From contig DAOKZI010000016.1 in the NCBI GenBank assembly GCA_035325705.1, forward strand, positions 25,297 to 89,296: a DNA stretch of 64,000 nucleotides, written 5' to 3'. Made by a program: the position numbers and the translations under genes. Source of the stretch: Ga0077536 sp035325705. Lineage in GTDB: Bacteria; Pseudomonadota; Gammaproteobacteria; Ga0077536. Under the pieces are notes generated by a model. It did not search any database. It was not told the DNA's origin and was given only the letters and a program-made list of their open reading frames with translations. This document shows, one piece after another, positions 58,018 to 64,000 of this stretch (the stretch's first letter is position 1; the number at the start of each line of letters is the position of its first letter).

Positions 58018-58167
58018 GGCGGCGAAGCATACCGGACGCGCCTGGGAGGCACAATCGAGCGGCCTCTCGCATCGCTCTATAAGCGAATGTTTTTACTGGA
58101 TTTTTGATCGCAGGCCGCGACACGCCGCGACACGCCGCGAGCGCTGCGCGCGCGGTGAGGCGTGCGC

Positions 58168-59277
58168 TCAAGTGCCCGTCGCGGCCAGCGCGCGCGCCGC
58201 GTCGATCGGCTCGACCGGCACGCGCTTCAGATTGCACAGCAGCTCGTAGCTGAGCATGCCGGCATGGGCCGCGACCTCGGCGACGCCGACGCTGCCGCCC
58301 CACAGCTCGACGCGGCTGCCGACGCCCGCGTCCGGCAAGTCGCTGAGATCCACCGCGAGCATGTCCATGGAGACGCGGCCGAGCACGCGCGTGCGCCGCC
58401 CGTCGACGGCGACGGGCGTGCCCGTCGGCGCGCGCGCGGGATAGCCGTCGCCGTAACCGATCGCGACGATGCCCACGCGCGTCGGCCGCTCGGCAACGAA
58501 GCTGCCGCCGTAGCCCATCGCTTCGCCGGCGGCGAGCACGCGTTCGGTGAAGACTTCGCTCGTGAGCGCCATCACGGGCCGCAGATCGAGCGGCGATGTG
58601 CCGGTCGGATCCACGCCGTAGAGCAGGAGGCCGGGCCGTCCCCAGTCGCGCCGCGCTTCGGGCCAGGCGAGCAGGCCCGCGGAATTGGCGAGGCTGCGCG
58701 GCCCGGGCAGCTCGGTCGTCGCGGCGTCGAAGCGCGCGATCTGCTCGCGCGTCGCCTCTCGCGCCTGCGGATCGGCGAGCTCGTCGGCGCGCGCGAAATG
58801 GCTCATCAGCGCAATCGAGGCGACGCGGCCCGTCGCCTGCAGGCGGGCGTGGAAATCGCGCACGCGCTCGGGCGGCACGCCGATGCGGCGCATGCCGCTG
58901 TCGATCTTCAGCCACACCTGCAGCCGCGCGCAGTGCAGAGACGCGTTTTCGATCATGCGGAGCTGCTCTTCGTGATGCACCACCAGCCACAGGCCGAGCT
59001 GCGCCGCGCGTTCGAGCTCGGCGGCGGAGAACACGCCTTCGAGCACGAGGATGGGCTTGCGGATCCCGGCCTCGCGCAGTGCCAGCGCCTCGGCGAGGAA
59101 GGCGACCGCGAAGGCGTCCGCGATCGGCGCCAGCGCCTCGGCGCAGGCGAGCGCGCCGTGCCCATAGGCATCGGCCTTCAGCACGGCGAGCGCGCGACCG
59201 CCGTGCAGGCGGCGCGCGGCGAGATAGTTGTGACGCAGGGCCGCGAGATCGATGCGCGCGCGGGCGGGCCGGCTCAT
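58168..59277 (-). CDS. alr: Alanine racemase, catabolic-type context
   Basis: The predicted protein has 369 aa from the ATG at 59275-59277, overlapping the dadA stop (ATGA). It is a PLP enzyme interconverting L- and D-alanine. The PLP lysine K34 is in VLKADAYGHGALA. The second catalytic base is expected in IGYGDGYPARAP. RRIGVPPERV, LANSAGLL and RVSMDMLAVDL are further family blocks. The partner dadA suggests the DadX role, making D-alanine for oxidation, but Alr is not excluded because no second racemase is in the window. Longer frames beyond 59277 are in dadA. Confidence 0.93.
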   Translation of the reverse strand: MSRPARARIDLAALRHNYLAARRLHGGRALAVLKADAYGHGALACAEALAPIADAFAVAFLAEALALREAGIRKPILVLEGVFSAAELERAAQLGLWLVVHHEEQLRMIENASLHCARLQVWLKIDSGMRRIGVPPERVRDFHARLQATGRVASIALMSHFARADELADPQAREATREQIARFDAATTELPGPRSLANSAGLLAWPEARRDWGRPGLLLYGVDPTGTSPLDLRPVMALTSEVFTERVLAAGEAMGYGGSFVAERPTRVGIVAIGYGDGYPARAPTGTPVAVDGRRTRVLGRVSMDMLAVDLSDLPDAGVGSRVELWGGSVGVAEVAAHAGMLSYELLCNLKRVPVEPIDAARALAATGT

Positions 59278-60584
59278 GCCGAAGCTCCCGCCGGCTGCCG
59301 TGCCGGCTCGCGTGCGCCCGCGGCGGACGCATAGCGATCGACGCCGAGGCCCTCGACGTCGATGGCGGGACGCCGGCCCGTAATCAGATCCGCGAGGAGC
59401 TGGCCAGAGCCGCAGGCCATGGTCCAACCCAGCGTGCCGTGGCCGGTGTTCAGGAACAGATTGCGGTAGCGCGTGGCGCCGAGGATCGGCGTGCCGTCCG
59501 GCGTCATCGGCCGCAGGCCGGTCCAGAACTCCGCGGCCGGCAGCTCGCCGCCCGGGAACAGCTCGCCGGCGACCATTTCGAGCGTCGCGCGGCGGCGCGG
59601 ATTCAGGCGCAGATCGTAGCCGCCCAGCTCGGCCATGCCGCCGACGCGGATGCGCCGGTCGAAGCGCGTCAAGGCAATCTTGTAGGTCTCGTCGAGCACC
59701 GTCGAGCGCGGCGCGCGCGACTCGTCGCGCAGCGGAATCGTCAGCGAATAGCCCTTCACGGGATAGACCGGCAGGCGCAGGCCGAGCGGCAGCAGCAGGC
59801 CGCGCGTGTAGCTGCCGCCGGCGAGCACATAGCGATCCGCGCGCAGCACTTCGCCGTCTTCCGCGGTGAGCGCGAGGCCGTCGATCGCGTCCGTCGCGGC
59901 GTGCAGGGCGCGCACCGTGACGCCGTAACGGAACTCGACGCCGAGCCCGCGCGCGAGCTCGGCGAGGCGGGTCGTGAACAGATGGCAGTCGCCGGTCTCG
60001 TCGTTCGGCAGGCGCAGGCCGCCGGTCAGCGTCGCGCGGCAGAGACCGAGCGCGGGCTCGACGCGCGCGAGGCCGGTGCGGTCGAGCAGCTCGAAGGGCA
60101 CGCCGCACTCGCGCAGCACCTCGGTGTCGCGCACGACGGCGTCGAGCTGGGCCTGGGTGCGGAACACCTGCAGCGTGCCGCCCGTGCGCTGCTCGTAGGC
60201 GATCCGGGTGTCGCTGCGGAGCTGGCGCAGGCAGTGCCGGCTGTATTCCGCCACGCGCATCATGCGCTCCTTGTTGACGGCGTAGCGGCGCGCCGTGCAG
60301 TTGCGCAGCATCGCGGCCACCCACTGGAGCTGGAACAGACTGCCGTCGGCGCGCAGCGCCAGCGGCGCGTGACGCTGGAACAGCCACTTCAAAGCCTTCA
60401 GCGGGATGCCCGGCGCGGCCCAGGGCGTCGAATAGCCGGGCGAGATCTGACCGGCGTTCGCGAAGCTCGTTTCCAGCGCCGCCGCCGGCTGGCGATCGAG
60501 CACCAGCACCTCGGCCCCGGCGCGCGCCAGGTAATACGCCGTCGTGACCCCGACCACGCCGCTGCCGACAACGATGACTTTCAT
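59274..60584 (-). CDS. dadA: D-amino acid dehydrogenase small subunit
   Basis: The predicted protein has 436 aa from the ATG at 60582-60584 (MKVIVVGSGVVGVTTAYYLA), with GAGGG 8 bases upstream; longer upstream frames are rejected because they cross the lrp gene. It is an FAD enzyme with a dinucleotide-binding motif GSGVVGVTTAYYLA, FANAGQISPGYSTPWAAPG, NDETGDCHLFT and the C-terminal LNTGHGTLGWTMACGSGQL. It oxidises D-alanine and other D-amino acids to keto acids at the membrane. It is coupled to alr and divergent from an Lrp-family gene. Confidence 0.95.
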   Translation of the reverse strand: MKVIVVGSGVVGVTTAYYLARAGAEVLVLDRQPAAALETSFANAGQISPGYSTPWAAPGIPLKALKWLFQRHAPLALRADGSLFQLQWVAAMLRNCTARRYAVNKERMMRVAEYSRHCLRQLRSDTRIAYEQRTGGTLQVFRTQAQLDAVVRDTEVLRECGVPFELLDRTGLARVEPALGLCRATLTGGLRLPNDETGDCHLFTTRLAELARGLGVEFRYGVTVRALHAATDAIDGLALTAEDGEVLRADRYVLAGGSYTRGLLLPLGLRLPVYPVKGYSLTIPLRDESRAPRSTVLDETYKIALTRFDRRIRVGGMAELGGYDLRLNPRRRATLEMVAGELFPGGELPAAEFWTGLRPMTPDGTPILGATRYRNLFLNTGHGTLGWTMACGSGQLLADLITGRRPAIDVEGLGVDRYASAAGAREPARQPAGASA

Positions 60585-60713
60585 GTGACCCTCGCGGATG
60601 ACAATCGATGTGCCCAAGATAATTGACTTTGGCGGGTGAAATTTGCTGAACTTGAGGTCACTAACGGAAAAAACAGCCGACGCCACGCTGGGAAGCCCGG
60701 GGCCGCCGCAAAA

Positions 60714-61184
60714 ATGCCTGAGCTCGATCGCACCGACCGCCGCATCCTCGACGTCCTGCAGCGCCAGGGCCGCATTTCGATGACCGAGTTGGGCGAGCGC
60801 ATCGGCCTGTCGACCTCGCCCTGCGCCGAACGCGTCAAGCGCCTGGAGCGCAAGGGCGTGATCACGGGCTATCACGCCCGCGTGAACCCGGCGCTGCTCG
60901 GCAAGGGCGTGCTCGTGTTCGTCGAGATCACGCTTGCGCAGAAATCGGGCGAGGTCTTCGAGCGCGCGCGCCGCGAGCTTTTGGCGATGCCCGAAGTGAT
61001 GGAGTGCCACCTCGTCGCCGGCAACTTCGACTACCTCGTGAAGGCCCGGCTGCGCGACATGTCCGAATACCGCGGGCTGCTCGGCACCATTCTCGCAAAG
61101 CTCGCCGTGCCGGTGCAGTCGCACAGCTATGTCGTGATGGAAGAGGTCAAGGAATCGAACTTCGTCGCCGTCGACGGGCTGTAG
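60714..61184 (+). CDS. Lrp/AsnC-family regulator, DadR-like
   Basis: The predicted protein has 156 aa from the ATG at 60714 (MPELDRTDRRILDVLQRQG); a GTG at 60636 would add 26 residues not typical of the family. The helix-turn-helix is MTELGERIGLSTSPCAERVK (about 23-42). The RAM ligand domain follows, with GKGVLVFVEITLAQKSGEVF and VMECHLVAGNFDYLVKARLRD. It is divergent from dadA with a 129-base gap holding a TTGACT -35-like sequence near 60623 and AT-rich tracts. DadR in Pseudomonas activates dadAX in response to alanine, and the same role is inferred here. Confidence 0.9.
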   Translation: MPELDRTDRRILDVLQRQGRISMTELGERIGLSTSPCAERVKRLERKGVITGYHARVNPALLGKGVLVFVEITLAQKSGEVFERARRELLAMPEVMECHLVAGNFDYLVKARLRDMSEYRGLLGTILAKLAVPVQSHSYVVMEEVKESNFVAVDGL

Positions 61185-61256
61185 CGCCGTCTGCGTTGAC
61201 TGCTCGCGGCTCGCGTGTACCATCGCCTGCCCGCCCAGCCACCGGATAGCCGCGCC

Positions 61257-61646
61257 ATGTCGACCCAGCCGCAGCGCAGTCTCGATACCTTCGACAATCC
61301 CGCGCCCGAGCGCGACTACACCATCGAGATCGCGATCCCGGAATTCACCTGCCTGTGCCCGAAGACCGGCCAGCCGGATTTCGCGCACCTGGATCTGTGC
61401 TACGTGCCCGATCGACGCTGCATCGAGTTGAAGTCGCTGAAGCTCTACATCTGGTCCTTCCGCGACACCGGCGCGTTTCACGAAGCGGTGACGAACGCGA
61501 TCCTCGACGACGTCGTCGCCGCCTGCGCGCCGCGCTACGCGCGGCTGCGCGCGCGCTTCAACGTGCGCGGCGGCACCTATCCGACGATCACCGCCGAACA
61601 CCGCCTGCCGGGCTGGACGCCGGCACCGCCCGTCGCGCTGCCCTGA
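61257..61646 (+). CDS. queF: NADPH-dependent preQ0 reductase, short type
   Basis: The predicted protein has 129 aa from ATG 61257 (MSTQPQRSLDTFDNPAPER). It reduces 7-cyano-7-deazaguanine to preQ1 in queuosine synthesis. The active-site Cys34 is in FTCLCPKTGQPDFAHL. The QueF motif is CIELKSLKLYIWSFRD. FHEAVTNAILDDVVAA follows. It is the unimodular Bacillus-type form rather than the two-domain E. coli form. The next gene, gluQRS, modifies the queuosine of tRNA-Asp, so the pair forms a small queuosine unit. Confidence 0.93.
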   Translation: MSTQPQRSLDTFDNPAPERDYTIEIAIPEFTCLCPKTGQPDFAHLDLCYVPDRRCIELKSLKLYIWSFRDTGAFHEAVTNAILDDVVAACAPRYARLRARFNVRGGTYPTITAEHRLPGWTPAPPVALP

Positions 61647-61659
61647 GCGTCGGCCGGAC

Positions 61660-62541
61660 GTGAACGCGTCCGCCGGCTATCACGGGCGCTTCGCGCCCTC
61701 GCCGTCCGGGCCGCTGCACTTCGGCTCGGCGGTGACCGCGCTCGCGAGCTTCCTCGATGCGCGCGTCGCCGGCGGGCGCTGGTCGCTGCGCATCGAGAAC
61801 ATCGATCGCCGGCGCGAGCGGCCGGCCGCGAGCGAGGCGATTTTGCGCGGCCTCGCGCGGCTCGGGCTCGAATGGGACGGCGCCGTCGTCTACCAGGGCG
61901 AGCGCCTCGGCGCTTACCGCGCGGCGATCGCGGCCCTCGCGGCGCGCGATCTCGTCTATGCCTGCGACTGCTCGCGACGCGAAGTCGGCGGCCGCCCGTA
62001 TCCCGGCCGCTGTCGCGAGCGCGCGCTGGCCTGGACGCCGGGACGGGCGTTGCGCCTGCGCGTGCCGGCGCTGGACGTGGAATTCATCGATCGGCTGCAA
62101 GGCCCTTATCGCCAGGCCCTGGCCGCGGAGTGCGGGGATTTCGTGCTGTGGCGGGCCGACGGCGATCCGGCCTATCACCTCGCCGTCGTCGTCGACGACG
62201 CCTGGCAAGGCATCAGCGACGTCGTGCGCGGCGCCGATCTGCTCGACTCGACGCCGCGCCAGATCCATCTGCAACGCCTGCTCGGCCTGCCGGCGCCGCG
62301 CTACGCACACCTGCCCATCGCGCTCGACGCCGCGGGCCGCAAGCTCAGCAAGCAGACGGCCGATACGCGCGTCGATGCAGCCGCGCCGGCCGAGGTCCTC
62401 GTCGCGGCGCTCGTCTTCCTCGGTCAATCGCCGCCGGCCGCGCTGCGCGCGGCGAGCGCGGCCGAGGTGCTCGCCTGGGGCCGCGCGCACTGGCGGCCGG
62501 AACGGATCCCGCGCAGCTCGCGGCGCGCGCTGTTGGCGTGA
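61660..62541 (+). CDS. gluQ: Glutamyl-Q tRNA(Asp) synthetase
   Basis: The predicted protein has 293 aa from a GTG at 61660 (13 bases after queF). It attaches glutamate to queuosine in tRNA-Asp. The GluRS-like catalytic core has GRFAPSPSGPLHFGSAVTAL (HIGH-like), ACDCSRREV (zinc Cys residues) and AGRKLSKQTAD (KMSKS-like). The C-terminal anticodon-binding domain of true GluRS is absent, which distinguishes it from GltX. The end converges on thrH with a 15-base gap. Confidence 0.93.
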   Translation: MNASAGYHGRFAPSPSGPLHFGSAVTALASFLDARVAGGRWSLRIENIDRRRERPAASEAILRGLARLGLEWDGAVVYQGERLGAYRAAIAALAARDLVYACDCSRREVGGRPYPGRCRERALAWTPGRALRLRVPALDVEFIDRLQGPYRQALAAECGDFVLWRADGDPAYHLAVVVDDAWQGISDVVRGADLLDSTPRQIHLQRLLGLPAPRYAHLPIALDAAGRKLSKQTADTRVDAAAPAEVLVAALVFLGQSPPAALRAASAAEVLAWGRAHWRPERIPRSSRRALLA

Positions 62542-62556
62542 GCGCGGCGGCTCGCC

Positions 62557-63168
62557 TCAAGCGAGCGTCGATTTCGCCGCGGTGAAAGCGGCTTTCAGCT
62601 CCGCGTAGCTGCGCGCGATCGGGATGCGCGGGTAATCGCGCACGACGTTTTCCGGCGGCTGGAAGAACCAGCTCAGATCGGCTTCTTCCAGCATCGGCAC
62701 GTCGTTGTAGGAATCGCCGGTCGCGACGACCTTGTACTGCATGGACTTGAAGCCGCGCACGGCGTTGCGCTTCGGATCCGGCTGGCGCAGGCGATAGCCG
62801 CTCAGGCGCCCGTCGGCGTCCACGTTCAAGCGATGGCACAGCATGGTCGGCAGGCCGAGCTTCTTCACCAGCGGCATCGCGAGCTCGTAGAAGGTGTCGG
62901 ACACGATCGCGACCTGGTATTCGCCGCGCAGCCAATCGAGAAACTCGCGAGCGCCGGGCAGCGGGTCCAGGGCCTCGGCAGCGGCGCGCACGTCGGCGAA
63001 GCGCAGGCCGCGCTCGTCCATGGTGCGCAGGCGCATCTGCATCAGCTCGTCATAGTCGGGAATGTCGCGCGTGGTCGCCTTCAGCGCCTCCACGCCCGTG
63101 CGTTCGGCGAGGCCCACCCAGATTTCGGGGACGAGGACGCCTTCGAAGTCGAGACACGCGATATGCAT
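62557..63168 (-). CDS. thrH: Phosphoserine phosphatase / homoserine phosphotransferase ThrH
   Basis: The predicted protein has 203 aa. It is a HAD hydrolase with the nucleophile in MHIACLDFEGVLVPEIW (D7; the second acid is E9, as in ThrH), motif II in VAIVSDTFYELAMP, and motif IV in VATGDSYNDVPMLEEA. The N-terminal ALKATTRDIPDYDELM block and overall length match Pseudomonas ThrH, which can move phosphate from phosphoserine to homoserine. It lies between gluQ (convergent) and the protease gene (divergent). SerB is less likely because the N-terminal ACT-like region is lacking. Confidence 0.92.
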   Translation of the reverse strand: MHIACLDFEGVLVPEIWVGLAERTGVEALKATTRDIPDYDELMQMRLRTMDERGLRFADVRAAAEALDPLPGAREFLDWLRGEYQVAIVSDTFYELAMPLVKKLGLPTMLCHRLNVDADGRLSGYRLRQPDPKRNAVRGFKSMQYKVVATGDSYNDVPMLEEADLSWFFQPPENVVRDYPRIPIARSYAELKAAFTAAKSTLA

Positions 63169-63200
63169 CGGTAACGCTCCACATCTGCTACGTTACGGTC

Positions 63201-63890
63201 ATGAGAAAGGCGCGCAGTCTAGCAGGCGAAGGCATCCTGCGCGTGCTGGGCTGCCTGCTCGCCGCGGGGCTCGTCGCGGCGGCGCGCGGCGCGGACGGAG
63301 ACGGCGGACCGCGGATCACGGCGCGCGCGCTGTTCGAAGACCGAGCCCTGCTCGAGATCGACGGGCGCCGGCGAGTGTTGAAGGCCGGCCAGCGCAGCCC
63401 GGAGGGCGTGCTTCTCGTCGGCGCGGATCCGCGCGCCGCACGGGTCGAAGTCGCAGGCAGGGCTTATACGATCGCCCTGGACGCGAGTATCAGTACCGCG
63501 TTTTCGCGCGGCATCGAGCCGAAACGCCTGGCGCTCGCGCCGGCATCCGACGGGCACTACTACGTCGACGGCACGATCAACGGCACGGGCGTGCGCTTCG
63601 TCGTCGATACCGGGGCGTCCACCGTGGCGATCTCCCGCCACGATGCGAAGCGCATCGGCCTGCTCTACCGCGTCGACGGCGAGCCCGCGCCGGTCGAAAC
63701 CGCCTCGGGCGTCGCCACGGCCTATCGCGTCGTCTTCCGCAGCGTGAAGGCGCGCGCGATCGAAGTGACGAACGTTCCCGGCATCGTCATCGACGGCGAC
63801 TACCCGACCGTCGCCCTGCTCGGCCAGAGCTTCCTCAACCGCCTCGATCTGCGCAGGCAGGGCCTGCTGCTCGAGCTGAAGGAGCGCTGA
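63201..63890 (+). CDS. Retropepsin-like aspartyl protease, clan AA
   Basis: The predicted protein has 229 aa. The N-terminus is a signal peptide (ILRVLGCLLAAGLVAAARGA). The C-terminal half carries RFVVDTGASTVAISRHDAKR, the D-T/S-G active-site motif of bacterial retropepsin-like proteases, followed by EVTNVPGIVIDGDYPTVALL and GQSFLNRL. A dimer is needed for an active site in this family. The substrate is unknown. It is divergent from thrH by 32 bases. Confidence 0.82.
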   Translation: MRKARSLAGEGILRVLGCLLAAGLVAAARGADGDGGPRITARALFEDRALLEIDGRRRVLKAGQRSPEGVLLVGADPRAARVEVAGRAYTIALDASISTAFSRGIEPKRLALAPASDGHYYVDGTINGTGVRFVVDTGASTVAISRHDAKRIGLLYRVDGEPAPVETASGVATAYRVVFRSVKARAIEVTNVPGIVIDGDYPTVALLGQSFLNRLDLRRQGLLLELKER

Positions 63891-63947
63891 GCGACGCGCT
63901 GTCCGATGGTGGTTTCTCGCCGCCGAGCACACAGAAAAATCGAAAAC

Positions 63948-63994
63948 GTAGGTTGCCGTGAAAGAGGCATAGCGTGAGGACGAGCGAAGTCCTC
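63948..63994 (+). repeat. Right-edge copy of the GTAGGTTGCCGTGAAAGAGG motif, with hairpin
   Basis: GTAGGTTGCCGTGAAAGAGG (63948-63967) is nearly identical to 10104-10123 and, inverted, 10360-10380. It is followed by GAGGAC, GAGCGAA and GTCCTC, a 6-bp hairpin at about 63976-63994. It starts a repeat element that continues beyond the window. Confidence 0.55.
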
Positions 63995-64000
63995 GCCGGG

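Noticed and set aside
58117..58141. Short tandem CGACACGCCG repeat between smc and alr
   Set aside because: Only about two and a half copies of a 10-11 base unit. Too short to call a CRISPR or a functional repeat.
58168..60387. Apparent long fusion ending in alanine racemase
   Set aside because: The N-terminal half is dadA read in another frame. The ATG at 59277 gives a standard racemase coupled to dadA.

Overview
The window is a high-GC chromosomal segment from a non-enteric gammaproteobacterium, plausibly near the Nevskiales, Steroidobacterales or Xanthomonadales. This is inferred from gene content and order: rpoE-rseA-rseB-mucD-lepA-lepB-DUF4845-rnc-era-recO-pdxJ-acpS, a divergent nadB, rne next to rluC, zipA between ligA and smc, and the plsX-fabD-fabG-acpP-fabF-pabC-mltG-tmk-holB-pilZ-tatD run. 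No 16S rRNA or other species-level marker is present. Almost all of the window is ordinary chromosome. There is no prophage, CRISPR array, plasmid function or intact transposon.

Layout. 1-4.1 kb holds a truncated allantoinase-type deacetylase (-) and putA (+). 4.2-10.0 kb holds a TetR-type regulator, a two-subunit biotin-dependent acyl-CoA carboxylase and an acyl-CoA dehydrogenase. Related 18-bp palindromes overlap the promoters of the carboxylase and the dehydrogenase, which suggests one local regulon. 10.0-11.4 kb is a patchy region: nested REP-like palindromes, a frameshifted fic gene with an AT-rich 5' end, and a relic of an mmgE 3' end. 11.4-13.65 kb (-) is a VOC / GFA-CENP-V / MmgE-PrpD operon. 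14.0-19.4 kb (+) holds an alginate-export-type porin with a candidate sigma-54 promoter, then a sulfate ABC transporter (sbp, cysT, cysW and a short cysA).

19.7-29.3 kb (-) is the fatty-acid and lipid precursor cluster continuing into pabC, mltG, tmk, holB, pilZ and tatD. A 100-N assembly gap lies inside holB, immediately beside an 18-bp coding minisatellite. 29.4-38.4 kb holds yceD, maf, sppA, rluC, rne (with a leader of about 390 nt), prfC, acpS and pdxJ. 38.5-47.8 kb (-) is recO-era-rnc-DUF4845-lepB-lepA-glutaredoxin-mucD-rseB-rseA-rpoE. A good sigma-E-type promoter precedes rpoE, so this envelope-stress operon is probably autoregulated.

48.0-54.4 kb holds nadB, a YciK-like SDR, a GGDEF diguanylate cyclase, ligA and zipA. 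54.5-64 kb holds smc, alr, dadA, an Lrp-type regulator, queF, gluQRS, thrH and a retropepsin-like aspartyl protease. The most notable single-gene anomaly is ligA: the tetracysteine zinc finger is missing by an apparently precise in-frame loss, while the adenylation, OB, HhH and BRCT parts are kept. REP-like GTAGCCCGG palindromes recur in four intergenic regions, and a second short motif recurs three times. I see no wholly new multigene system; the most promising leads are the TetR-carboxylase-dehydrogenase regulon, the zinc-finger-less ligase and the sulfur-linked porin.
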